Source: JBGPEQ01 sp050180895 (lineage in GTDB: Bacteria; Pseudomonadota; Alphaproteobacteria; Dongiales; Dongiaceae). Taken from it: 64,000 nucleotides of DNA. A model generated the notes under the pieces. It had not been told where the DNA came from, did no database searches, and worked only from the letters and a program-made list of their open reading frames with translations. Positions within the stretch are counted from its first letter, which is position 1; the number at the start of each line of letters is the position of its first letter. This document shows, piece by piece, positions 1-8,910 of the stretch. A program made the translations under genes and the position numbers. The stretch is from positions 496,001 to 560,000 of the forward strand of contig JBFXDS010000001.1 in NCBI GenBank assembly GCA_050180895.1, in the 5' to 3' direction.

Positions 1-2
1 AC

Positions 3-2474
3 ATCGAATCGACGGTCGGCGCGGCGTTCGGCGATGCGGCGAATCCGCTGCTGGTGTCTGTGCGGTCGGGAGCGCGCGTCTCGATGCCGGGGATGATGGA
101 CACGGTGCTCAATCTCGGCCTCAACGATGCGACGGTCGAGGGCCTGGCGAAGCGCTCCAAGGATCCGCGCTTCGCCTATGACAGCTATCGCCGGTTCATC
201 CAGATGTACGGCCATGTGGTGCTCGGGGTCGACCACCATCATTTCGAGGAGATCCTCGAGCTGCATAAGGAGGATCGCGGGGTCAGCCTGGACACCGAGC
301 TTTCCGCCGACGACTGGAAGCAGCTGGTCGCCGCCTACAAGGCGAAGGTCGAGGAGCAGCTGCGCAGCCCGTTCCCGCAGGAACCCGTCGAGCAGCTGTG
401 GGGGGCCATCGCGGCGGTGTTCGGCAGCTGGAACACGCAGCGCGCCGTCACCTACCGCAGGCTGCACATGATCCCCGAAGACTGGGGCACGGCGGTCAAT
501 GTGCAGGCCATGGTGTTCGGCAACATGGGCGAGGACTGCGCGACCGGCGTCGCCTTCACCCGCGACCCCGCGACCGGCGCCAACCTCTTCTTCGGCGAGT
601 ACCTCGTCAATGCGCAGGGCGAGGACGTGGTCGCGGGCATCCGCACGCCGCAGCACCTGACGATCGCCGGCAAGCGGGCCAACAAGTCGCAACTGCCGGC
701 CATGGAAGAGACGATGCCCCAGCTCTTTACCGAGCTGAACGAGGTCCGCCACAAGCTCGAAGCCCACTATTGCGACATGCAGGACATCGAGTTCACGGTG
801 CAGAAGGGCCGCCTCTGGATGCTGCAGACGCGGAGCGGCAAGCGCACGGCCGCGGCGGCGCTGAAGATCGCGGTCGACATGGTGAACGAGGAGCTTATCG
901 ACCGCCGCGAGGCGGTCCGACGGGTCGATCCCGGCTCGCTCGACCAGCTGCTGCATCCGACGCTGGACCCGAAGGCGGCGCGCAAGGTGATCGCGCGCGG
1001 CCTGCCGGCCTCGCCAGGCGCCGCCGCGGGCCGGGCCGCATTCAGCGCTGACGAGGCGGAGGCGCGCGCCTCCAAGGGTGAGCGAATCATTCTCGTCCGC
1101 GTCGAAACCAGTCCCGAGGACATCCACGGCATGCATGCCGCCGCCGGCATCCTCACCGCCCGCGGCGGCATGACGAGCCATGCCGCCGTCGTCGCCCGCG
1201 GCATGGGCCGGCCGTGCGTCTCCGGCGCCAACGACCTGCGAATCGACATCCAGGGGCGGGTCATGAGCGTCCGCGGGACGACCGTGAAAGACGGCGACAT
1301 GATCACCATCGACGGCGGCACCGGCGAGGTGATGCTGGGGGAAGTGCCGACCGTGCAGCCCGATCTGTCCGGCGATTTCGCCACGTTGATGGAGTGGGCC
1401 GACTCGGTGCGCACGCTCAAGGTGCGCACGAACGCGGAGACGCCGGCCGATGCGCGCACGGCGCGGCGCTTCGGCGCCGAAGGCATCGGCCTGTGCCGCA
1501 CCGAGCATATGTTCTTCGACAATGGCCGCATCGTCGCCATGCGCGAGATGATCATGGCCGAGGACCCGGGCGGGCGGCGCGCCGCCCTCGCCAAGATCCT
1601 GCCGATGCAGCGCGAGGACTTCATCGAGCTGTTCCGGATCATGCGCGGCCTGCCGGTGACGATCCGCCTGCTCGACCCGCCGCTGCACGAGTTTCTGCCG
1701 CACTCGCCCGCCGAAATGGCCGAGGTGGCGAAGGCCGCCGGCGTCGACATCGAGACCGTCCGCCATCGCGCCGCCATGCTCAAGGAAACCAACCCGATGT
1801 TGGGACATCGCGGTTGTCGGCTGGGCATCACCTTCCCCGAGATCTACGAGATGCAGGTGCGGGCGATCTTCGAAGCGGCCGCGGCGCTGCACAAGGAATC
1901 GGGGGAGACGGTCGAGCCGGAAGTCATGATCCCGCTGATCGCCTGGCCGCGCGAATTCGCGATCATGAAAGAACTGGTCGACCGCGTCGCCGACGAGGTG
2001 GCGGCCGCGGCGGGATTCAAGACGCCCTATCTCGTCGGGACGATGATCGAGCTGCCGCGCGCGGCGCTACGCGCCAACGACATTGCCGAGCAGGCCCACT
2101 TCTTCAGCTTCGGCACCAACGACCTGACGCAGACGACCTATGGCATCAGCCGCGACGACGCCGGCCGGTTCCTCGTTGCCTATGAACGGGCCGGCATCCT
2201 GCAGCAGGACCCCTTCGTCAGCCTCGACGCCGATGGCGTGGGCGAGCTGGTTCGCATCGCCACCGAGCGTGGGCGCGCGCGTCGGCCGACGCTGAAGCTC
2301 GGCATTTGCGGCGAGCATGGCGGCGATCCGGCGTCGATCCGCTTCTGTGCCGAGGTGGGCCTCGACTACGTCTCCTGCTCGCCCTACCGCGTGCCGATCG
2401 CGCGGCTGGCGGCGGCGCAGGCGGCTCTGGCCCTGGGGAAGACCGCCGCCACGGGGCGGCCGGAGCAGGACTGA
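3..2474 (+). CDS. ppdK: Pyruvate, phosphate dikinase (5' end cut by window)
   Basis: Interconverts pyruvate, ATP and phosphate with PEP, AMP and pyrophosphate in the cytosol. The reading frame is already open at base 3, so the true start lies outside; about 823 residues of a usual 880-900 are present. Visible are the N-terminal nucleotide-binding part, the swivelling phosphohistidine domain with GGMTSHAAVVARG (catalytic His in TSH), and the C-terminal PEP/pyruvate TIM barrel ending in the catalytic-Cys motif GICGEHGGDP. The frame ends in TGA with no clear intrinsic terminator; only a GC palindrome (CCGGCCGCGGCCGG, near 2499) follows. The 288 bp to the next gene hold no convincing ORF. Identity is secure. 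Confidence 0.97.
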   Translation: MESTVGAAFGDAANPLLVSVRSGARVSMPGMMDTVLNLGLNDATVEGLAKRSKDPRFAYDSYRRFIQMYGHVVLGVDHHHFEEILELHKEDRGVSLDTELSADDWKQLVAAYKAKVEEQLRSPFPQEPVEQLWGAIAAVFGSWNTQRAVTYRRLHMIPEDWGTAVNVQAMVFGNMGEDCATGVAFTRDPATGANLFFGEYLVNAQGEDVVAGIRTPQHLTIAGKRANKSQLPAMEETMPQLFTELNEVRHKLEAHYCDMQDIEFTVQKGRLWMLQTRSGKRTAAAALKIAVDMVNEELIDRREAVRRVDPGSLDQLLHPTLDPKAARKVIARGLPASPGAAAGRAAFSADEAEARASKGERIILVRVETSPEDIHGMHAAAGILTARGGMTSHAAVVARGMGRPCVSGANDLRIDIQGRVMSVRGTTVKDGDMITIDGGTGEVMLGEVPTVQPDLSGDFATLMEWADSVRTLKVRTNAETPADARTARRFGAEGIGLCRTEHMFFDNGRIVAMREMIMAEDPGGRRAALAKILPMQREDFIELFRIMRGLPVTIRLLDPPLHEFLPHSPAEMAEVAKAAGVDIETVRHRAAMLKETNPMLGHRGCRLGITFPEIYEMQVRAIFEAAAALHKESGETVEPEVMIPLIAWPREFAIMKELVDRVADEVAAAAGFKTPYLVGTMIELPRAALRANDIAEQAHFFSFGTNDLTQTTYGISRDDAGRFLVAYERAGILQQDPFVSLDADGVGELVRIATERGRARRPTLKLGICGEHGGDPASIRFCAEVGLDYVSCSPYRVPIARLAAAQAALALGKTAATGRPEQD

Positions 2475-2762
2475 CGACGTCGGGCCCTCGGTCGACCGGC
2501 CGCGGCCGGGCAATCGATAGGGGGCATTTGATCCAAATTGTCCCTTCTTTTGCCGCGGGTTCTCATAGTAATCGCCTATTAATTCGTTTGACTCCATAAA
2601 TGTGGCTGGACTGCTGAAAGGATGGCACCCGCGACACCGGGCGCCTCAGGGTGTCGCGACGTTCGGTCACAGGACAATGCCCCATTTCCGGGACGCAGGA
2701 TGCGACCTGAGCAGAGCGCCCACGCGCTGGCGATCTGATGCCAAGCTCAGGATGCCGCCGGC

Positions 2763-5288
2763 ATGACCGCGCGGGAACTTCTGTGCGCGATCAGCCGGCG
2801 GCGTACAGAGCTGCTGGCGACCATGACCGTGGTCGGCGGCGGGCTGCTGTCGGCTGCCGGATTTCTTTGGGTCCGCTCGATCGACGGGGATGCAACCGCT
2901 CAGATGGCGCCGGTCGTTCTCGTCGGCGGATTGCTGCTGACGGCTCTGGCGACATATGCCGCCGTGACGGCCATGCGGTTGAAGCGCGCACTCGAGGATC
3001 AGCTTCGGACGGAGAAGGCGCTGCGCGAAAGCGAAGCGCGGCTGATGCGGATCCAGAGGATCGCCAAGATCGGTTCGTGGGAGTGGATTCCCGAGACGGA
3101 ACTCCTGCGCTGGTCGCCCGAAGGGTTGCGCATTTTCGGCTACGACGATGGAATCGCCGATCGGCCCGCGGACGATTGGCAGGCGCGCATCCATCCGGAC
3201 GATCTGGCTGCCACGCTGGCCACGCTCGCGGCGCACCGCGACCGTGGCATTCCGTTCGATATGACCTATCGTATCGTCCTTCCGGACGGAGTGATCCGCG
3301 TCATCCATGAGCAGATCGATGCGCTCGTCGACGAGAGCGGACGGGTCGTCAGCGAGCCGGGCACCATACAGGACATCACCGAATGGGATCAGGCCCGCCG
3401 GGCGCTGCGCGAAAGCGAGGACCGCTTCCGCAGCTTCATGGAGCACGCCCCCGTAGGGATGTACATCAAGGATGCCGAGAGCCGCATCGTGCTGGCGAAC
3501 CGCCTGTCCGCCGATCTTGCCGGGCGGGCGCCCGAGGAGCTGATCGGCCGCCGGTCCGACGAGTACTTCGATGCCGGCGATGCCGCGCCGTTGCTCAATC
3601 ACGATCGGGAGGTTCTGACGACCGGAGCGCCGGTCGCGCGCGAGTTCCATCGCCAGACCCATCTCGGCGGCAGGTGGACATACGAGGTGAGGTTTCCGAT
3701 CAAGGATGCTTCAGGTGGCATCACATCGATCGGCGGCGTCGCCGTCGACATCAGCGACCGCAAGCGGGCGGAGCTGGCGTTGCAGGAAAGCGAGACGCGC
3801 TTCCGCAGCTTCATGGAGCACGCCCCGTTCGAGATGGTCGTGAAGGACACCGAGGGCAGATATCTGATGGTCAACCGCGAGGTCACGGCGAGCTGGGGCC
3901 GGCCGGAGGCGGGCATCCTGGGGTCGCGGGCTCACGACATGACGATGGATCCCGGCTTCGCCCTCGTGGAACAGATGGACGGCGAGGTGGTGGCGACCGG
4001 CCGGGCAGTCATGCGCGAGATACACTTCACCGACCCTCAGGACGTCTGGAGCTACGAGGTGAAGTTCCCGATCACGGATATGACCGGCCGCATCGTCGCC
4101 ATCGGCGGCATCGCCATCGACATCAGCGATCGCAAGAGAGCCGAACTTGCCCTGCAGGAAAGCGAGGCGCGCTTCCGCAGCTTCATGGAAAATGCGCCGG
4201 TGGAAATGGTGGTCAAGGATCTGGAAGGGCGCTTCCTCATGGTCAGCCGAGCGGTCGAGGAAATCTGGGATAGGAGCGCCGAAGATCTGCTGGGCCGACG
4301 GACCTGCGACATTACCGAGAGCGCAGGCGTAGCCGTCGTCGAGGAGATGGATCGGGAGGTCATCGAGACCCAGAGCACCGTCGAGCGCGAGCTGCACTTC
4401 CCCGGCTGGCGCTCGGACTGGGCCCATGCAGTCAAGTTTCCGATCAGAGACGGCGCCGGCAAGGTTGTGGCCATCGGAAGCGTCGTCCTCAACATCACCG
4501 ACAAGAAGCACGCGGAAGCCGAGTTGATCCGGGCAAAGGAGCAGGCGGAAATCGCCAACCTTGCCAAGAGCCATTTCCTGGCGAACATGAGCCATGAGCT
4601 GCGGACACCGCTGAATGCCATCATCGGCTTCTCTGAGATCATTTCGAATCAGCTCTTCGGCCCGGTCGGCTCGCCCAAATACCTTGCCTATGCGAGCGAC
4701 ATCTGGGAAAGCGGGACGCACCTCCTGGGCATCGTCAACAGCATTCTCGATACGTCGAAGATCGAGGCCGGCAGCTTCGAGCTGCACGACGGTCCTTGCG
4801 ATATGGCCGAGGTCATCGAAGCTGCCGCGCACATGGTCGAGGGCCGCGCGCAGCAGGCCGGGGTCAGCCTGGAACGGCAGGTGATGCCGGGCTTGGCGCC
4901 CGTCGTCGCCGACGAGCGGGTATGCAAGCAGATCCTTCTCAATCTGCTCAGCAACGCCGTGAAGTTCACGCGGGCGGGCGGCAAGATCGTCGTCTCGGCA
5001 GGCGTGGCGCCCGACGGCGGGCTGATGGTCCAGGTGGCGGACAACGGCATCGGTATTGCACCGGAAGATCTCGACAAGGTCTTCCATCGTTTCAGCCAGA
5101 TCGACAGCTCCTACGCCCGCCGCCACGGCGGCACGGGACTCGGGCTGCATCTGACGAAAAAACTCGTCGAGCTGCACGGCGGGACGATACAGCTCGAGAG
5201 CGGGCTCGAAGTCGGGACGACCGTGACGGTCTCTTTCCCGCCATGGCGCTGGTACGACGAGCACAAGCGGCGCACCGGCAGCTATTGA
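2763..5288 (+). CDS. Membrane hybrid-PAS sensor histidine kinase
   Basis: Predicted inner-membrane histidine kinase of 841 aa. Two hydrophobic segments (about residues 18-36 and 48-68) are followed by a short coiled linker and four PAS modules (about 95-205, 220-335, 345-460, 468-580). A HisKA domain has the H-box SHELRTPLN, with His611 as the likely phosphorylation site. The HATPase domain shows the N box (NLLSNAVKF), the G1 box DNGIG and the G2 box GTGLGL. PAS 2-4 each begin with nearly the same RFRSFMExAP sequence and look like recent tandem copies. No receiver domain and no adjacent response regulator is visible, so the partner is encoded elsewhere. The signal sensed is unknown; PAS domains commonly bind haem, flavin or small ligands. 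Confidence 0.93.
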   Translation: MTARELLCAISRRRTELLATMTVVGGGLLSAAGFLWVRSIDGDATAQMAPVVLVGGLLLTALATYAAVTAMRLKRALEDQLRTEKALRESEARLMRIQRIAKIGSWEWIPETELLRWSPEGLRIFGYDDGIADRPADDWQARIHPDDLAATLATLAAHRDRGIPFDMTYRIVLPDGVIRVIHEQIDALVDESGRVVSEPGTIQDITEWDQARRALRESEDRFRSFMEHAPVGMYIKDAESRIVLANRLSADLAGRAPEELIGRRSDEYFDAGDAAPLLNHDREVLTTGAPVAREFHRQTHLGGRWTYEVRFPIKDASGGITSIGGVAVDISDRKRAELALQESETRFRSFMEHAPFEMVVKDTEGRYLMVNREVTASWGRPEAGILGSRAHDMTMDPGFALVEQMDGEVVATGRAVMREIHFTDPQDVWSYEVKFPITDMTGRIVAIGGIAIDISDRKRAELALQESEARFRSFMENAPVEMVVKDLEGRFLMVSRAVEEIWDRSAEDLLGRRTCDITESAGVAVVEEMDREVIETQSTVERELHFPGWRSDWAHAVKFPIRDGAGKVVAIGSVVLNITDKKHAEAELIRAKEQAEIANLAKSHFLANMSHELRTPLNAIIGFSEIISNQLFGPVGSPKYLAYASDIWESGTHLLGIVNSILDTSKIEAGSFELHDGPCDMAEVIEAAAHMVEGRAQQAGVSLERQVMPGLAPVVADERVCKQILLNLLSNAVKFTRAGGKIVVSAGVAPDGGLMVQVADNGIGIAPEDLDKVFHRFSQIDSSYARRHGGTGLGLHLTKKLVELHGGTIQLESGLEVGTTVTVSFPPWRWYDEHKRRTGSY
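3423..4545 (+). repeat. Three tandem PAS-encoding units, period 375/372 bp
   Basis: The sequence CGCTTCCGCAGCTTCATGGA recurs at 3423, 3798 and 4170, spaced 375 and 372 bp (125 and 124 codons). The flanking protein segments also match (ESExRFRSFMExAP and DISDRKRAELAL). The duplication stays in frame and lies inside the histidine-kinase gene. The third unit has diverged more than the first two. Such repeats can expand or contract by recombination. Confidence 0.85.
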
Positions 5289-5311
5289 ACGACGGCCGGA
5301 TCGAGCGGTCG

Positions 5312-6385
5312 CTAGGCGAGCCGCCGGTATCTGCGCATGACCTCCTGCAGCCGGTCCAGAGGCAGGGCATGGACGGTGCGGTCCTTGAAGCCGGTCATGG
5401 TCTCGGCTGCGGTCAGCGCATTCAGGATCGCCTCCTCGGTCGCCTCGGCGGCGGCCTGAAACAGCGGCGTGATCTGATCGGGCGCGATCATCCGGACATC
5501 CACGATCCTGGTTCCGCGCGGGACGCGATTGCCGGTCGAGAAGGCGAGGAAGATGTCGCCGCTGCCGTTGCTGCCGATGCCGCCGACCCAGGCCAGGCCC
5601 GTGGTCGCGCGCCGCGCCAGTCGCTTGCACTGGATCGGCAGCAGCGGCGCATCGGTGGCCAGGATGACGATGATCGATCCGCCGGGGCTGGCCAGATCCT
5701 TGTGATACGGCACGACGTCGGGGCCGATCTCGCGGCCGACGGGAACGCCGTCGACGCGGAGGAGCGCGCGGTCACCGTAATTGGCCTGTACCAGGGCGCC
5801 GACGACATAGCGGGCGCCGGCCGTGTCGACCATCCGCGAGGCGGTGCCGATCCCGCCCTTGAAGGCATGGCAGATCATGCCGGTGCCGCCGCCCACATTG
5901 CCCTCGGCGATCGGGCCGGATGTCGCGGCCTCGAGCGCGGCGAAGGCATGGGCCTGGGCCACCGGGAAGCTTTCGGCGTCGCTGAGCCAGCCATCATAGG
6001 TTTCGGCCGTCACCGGCAGGTGCCATTCCTGCGGCGCCTCGAGCCTAACGGCATGGGCGACAATGGCATCGCGCACGACGCCGACGGCATGCGTATTGGT
6101 GATGCAGATGGGCGAGGCCAGGAGTCCCTGTTCCTCGATCCAGATGGTGCCGGTCATCTCGCCATTGCCGTTGAAGGAATGATAGCCGGCGAATACCGCA
6201 CGCTCCCAGATGTCCGCATCCCCGGGCCAGACGGCGGTCACGCCCGTCCGCGCAATCGATGGCGTGTCATGAATGACGGTTGCGTGTCCGACGCGCACGC
6301 CCGCCACATCGGTGATGGCGTTGTGGCGGCCGGCCGGCAGCCGGCCGACGGTTATGCCGAGATCGCGGAGGCGTGCGCGTCGCAT
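5312..6385 (-). CDS. P1 family peptidase (DmpA-like aminopeptidase)
   Basis: Belongs to the DmpA/L-aminopeptidase D-Ala-esterase group (MEROPS S58/P1), N-terminal-nucleophile enzymes that cleave themselves before a serine and then release N-terminal residues from small peptides or amides. The 357-aa length fits (DmpA is about 375). The N-terminal motif NAITDVAGVRVGH is typical. GNVGGGTGM (about 163-171) and the GG-SIIVILATDAPLLP segment mark the expected autoproteolysis point, making Ser237 the likely nucleophile. No signal peptide, so cytosolic. The ATG at 6385 is the only plausible start. It converges on the histidine-kinase gene with a 23-bp gap. Substrate unknown. Confidence 0.92.
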   Translation of the reverse strand: MRRARLRDLGITVGRLPAGRHNAITDVAGVRVGHATVIHDTPSIARTGVTAVWPGDADIWERAVFAGYHSFNGNGEMTGTIWIEEQGLLASPICITNTHAVGVVRDAIVAHAVRLEAPQEWHLPVTAETYDGWLSDAESFPVAQAHAFAALEAATSGPIAEGNVGGGTGMICHAFKGGIGTASRMVDTAGARYVVGALVQANYGDRALLRVDGVPVGREIGPDVVPYHKDLASPGGSIIVILATDAPLLPIQCKRLARRATTGLAWVGGIGSNGSGDIFLAFSTGNRVPRGTRIVDVRMIAPDQITPLFQAAAEATEEAILNALTAAETMTGFKDRTVHALPLDRLQEVMRRYRRLA

Positions 6386-6490
6386 GATCCGATTCCTATC
6401 GACTCTTCAAACGAAATAGCCATACCACGTCAACGGCGCCGACAACATGCCGTGCCGGAACCGGTGGTATGCCGCGCCCGCACCGCTTTG

Positions 6491-7411
6491 CTACGATTTT
6501 GGATCGGGAACCGCCTGTTGAGGGTCCGGCAGCTTCAGCCAACTCGGCCGGCGCGGAATGATGCGGCTTCCGCCGGCCGTGAGCGGGCCGCCATCGAGAT
6601 GCTCGAGACGCAGCAGGGCGAGGCCCAGTCCGTCATCGCCGCTGCGCATCTCGCCGGCCTCCGCCTCGCCGTGCATGACCGGCGTGCCGGGCGCCGGCAG
6701 CGGGCCGTCGACCGCGACCGGCAGCAGGCGCTTGCGCACCAGCCCGCGGTATTTGGTCCGCGCCGTCAATTCCTGGCCCATATAGCAACCCTTCTCCCAA
6801 TCGATGCCATGGAGCTCGTCGAAGCCGTTCTCGAGGAGGATCGCCTTCTCGACCGGCAGGTCGCGACTGCCATCGGGCACGCCGAGCGACAGGCGCAGCC
6901 GGGCGTAGTCCTCGATCGCACCCACGATCAGGCCGCGGCGCTGCAGCGATTCGACCGCGTGCTGCCGCGGCAGAATCGCCCGTGCTCCCAGTTCGGGTAG
7001 GCGCGGGTCGACATAGACGCAGCCGCCCTCCAGAGGGATGGCTCGGCCCGGCTCGAAGGGAAGGCCGAAACTGTCCAGCACATCCTGACCGAACAGCAGC
7101 GCGACAGCGAACGAATCGGTCGCCTCGGCCAGCGTGACCTTCGATCGCAGGCGGTAGAGCGACAGCCGGCGAAGCAGATCGCCGCGGCGGTCGGCTTCGC
7201 AATCGAGATAGAAAGTGTCCCCGATGGCGGCGATGAAAAAGTCGTGCAGATACCGCCCCTGCGGCGTGAGCAGGGCCGCGTAGACCGCGCGATCGGCGGC
7301 CGTTCGCCGCACATCGTTAGATACAAGTCCCTGCAGGAAGGAGTGTCGGTCGTCGCCGGCGATTGCGATGACGCCGCGATCTTTGGAGAGGAGATAGAAC
7401 GCCTGTTGCAT
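6491..7411 (-). CDS. ygfZ: Folate-binding protein YgfZ (Fe-S cluster repair)
   Basis: Homologue of the tetrahydrofolate-dependent YgfZ/IBA57 family, which helps form or repair certain Fe-S clusters. The diagnostic motif KGCYMGQE, with its conserved cysteine (about Cys209), is present, followed by R-T-KYRGLVRKRL as in the family. The frame is open up to a TTG at 7474, but homology and length favour the ATG at 7411 (protein begins MQQAFYLLSKDRG, 306 aa). The first 21 codons of the longer version look like non-coding leader. It is divergent from the dihydroorotase gene with an 85-bp gap. Confidence 0.92.
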   Translation of the reverse strand: MQQAFYLLSKDRGVIAIAGDDRHSFLQGLVSNDVRRTAADRAVYAALLTPQGRYLHDFFIAAIGDTFYLDCEADRRGDLLRRLSLYRLRSKVTLAEATDSFAVALLFGQDVLDSFGLPFEPGRAIPLEGGCVYVDPRLPELGARAILPRQHAVESLQRRGLIVGAIEDYARLRLSLGVPDGSRDLPVEKAILLENGFDELHGIDWEKGCYMGQELTARTKYRGLVRKRLLPVAVDGPLPAPGTPVMHGEAEAGEMRSGDDGLGLALLRLEHLDGGPLTAGGSRIIPRRPSWLKLPDPQQAVPDPKS

Positions 7412-7496
7412 GTGCCGGATGATAGCCGCATCTTCGGGGCAACAGTAGGGTCGGATTGCGCCCTCCCACGGCAAACGAGACTAAGGAAACTCCCAG

Positions 7497-8825
7497 GTGA
7501 CCGAGATCTACGATCTCATCATCCGTGGCGGCATCGTGGTGACGCCCGGCGGCATAGCACCGTCGGATATCGCGATTCGCCATGGCCGGATCGCTGCCAT
7601 TGGCGCTATTGCCGGCACCGCTGCAGCGGAGATCGACGCAACCGGCTTGCACGTCCTGCCCGGCATCATCGATACGCAAGTTCACTTTCGCGAGCCGGGT
7701 TTCGAATACAAGGAGGATCTCGCCACCGGCACGGCGGCGGCGGCGCTGGGTGGCGTCACCGCGATCTTCGACATGCCCAACACGAAGCCGAGCACCCTTA
7801 CGGCGGAGGATTTGGCCGACAAGCGGCGGCGCGCCAAGGGTCGGGTCTGGTGCGACGTGGCCTTCTTCGTCGGCGCCGCGACCGAGAATGCGGACCGGTT
7901 GGCCGAACTGGAACAGATGCCCGGTTGCGCCGGCGTCAAAATGTTCATGGGCAGTTCCACCGGCAACCTGCTGGTGGCCGACGAAGAAAACATACGCCGC
8001 GTCCTCGAGAACGGCCGCCGGCGCATGGCCGTCCATTCCGAGGACGAGGCACGGCTGCGTGAGCGTCATGCTCTGGTGAAGGAGGGTGCCGATCCGGCGA
8101 TGCATCCGGTATGGCGCGACGTCGAGACGGCCGTTACGGCGACGCAGCGTCTGATGCGGCTGGCGCGCGGTGCTCGTCGGCGCGTGCATGTGCTGCATGT
8201 GACGACAGCCGAGGAGATCCCGATTCTCGCGGCCAACAAAGACATCGCCACGGTCGAGGTAACGCCGCAGCATCTGACCCTCGCGGCGCCCGCATGCTAC
8301 CAGCGGCTGGGCACCTTTGCGCAAATGAACCCACCCATCCGCGACGAGCGGCATCGCGCCGCGCTCTGGGATGCCGTCGCCCAGGGTGTCGTCGACTGCA
8401 TCGGCTCCGATCATGCGCCCCATACGCGCGAGGAGAAGGCCAAGCCCTATCCGCAGTCGCCGTCGGGTATGCCGGGGGTTCAGACGCTCCTGCCTCTGTT
8501 GCTTGATCATGTGAACGCCGGGCGCATGACCCTCGAGCGGCTGGTAGACCTGACGAGCGCCGGCCCGGCGCGGGTCTACGGCATTGCCGACAAGGGGCGT
8601 ATCGCCGTCGGCTACGACGCGGACCTCTCCCTGGTCGATCTGAAGTCGCGGCGCACGATCCGCGAATCCTGGATTGCCAGCCGCTGCGGTTGGACGCCGT
8701 TCGACGGCATGACGGTCACCGGCTGGCCGGTCGCCACGATCGTACGCGGCCACATCGTCATGCGCGACGACCAGCTGGTCGGCACGCCGATCGGCGACAT
8801 CGTCCGCTTTGCGGAGACGCTCTAA
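7497..8825 (+). CDS. pyrC: Dihydroorotase (class I, Q-variant)
   Basis: Amidohydrolase of 442 aa acting in pyrimidine synthesis (carbamoyl-aspartate to dihydroorotate). It starts with GTG behind AAGGAAACTCCCAG. Family signs are the N-terminal strand-rich cap, a metal-site segment IDTQVHFREPG (residues 58-68), a lysine in GVKMFMGSSTG (Lys148, the carboxylated metal bridge in this family), later His ligands, and DHAPHT near residue 304. The usual DxHxH is DTQVH here, so the first metal-binding His is Gln61. I know this variant from a subgroup annotated as dihydroorotase, but a related hydantoinase or ureide amidohydrolase role cannot be excluded. No pyrB is adjacent. Confidence 0.85.
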   Translation: MTEIYDLIIRGGIVVTPGGIAPSDIAIRHGRIAAIGAIAGTAAAEIDATGLHVLPGIIDTQVHFREPGFEYKEDLATGTAAAALGGVTAIFDMPNTKPSTLTAEDLADKRRRAKGRVWCDVAFFVGAATENADRLAELEQMPGCAGVKMFMGSSTGNLLVADEENIRRVLENGRRRMAVHSEDEARLRERHALVKEGADPAMHPVWRDVETAVTATQRLMRLARGARRRVHVLHVTTAEEIPILAANKDIATVEVTPQHLTLAAPACYQRLGTFAQMNPPIRDERHRAALWDAVAQGVVDCIGSDHAPHTREEKAKPYPQSPSGMPGVQTLLPLLLDHVNAGRMTLERLVDLTSAGPARVYGIADKGRIAVGYDADLSLVDLKSRRTIRESWIASRCGWTPFDGMTVTGWPVATIVRGHIVMRDDQLVGTPIGDIVRFAETL

Positions 8826-8910
8826 CCATTGCTGCGGCGGCTTGGAAACACAAATCTATAGCAGGTATGGTCATGCAGACCGTTCCATTGGCCAGCGAGG
8901 AGTTCCCGCT

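Noticed and set aside
2499..2512. GC palindrome after the ppdK gene as terminator
   Set aside because: No T-tract follows and the stem has no loop.
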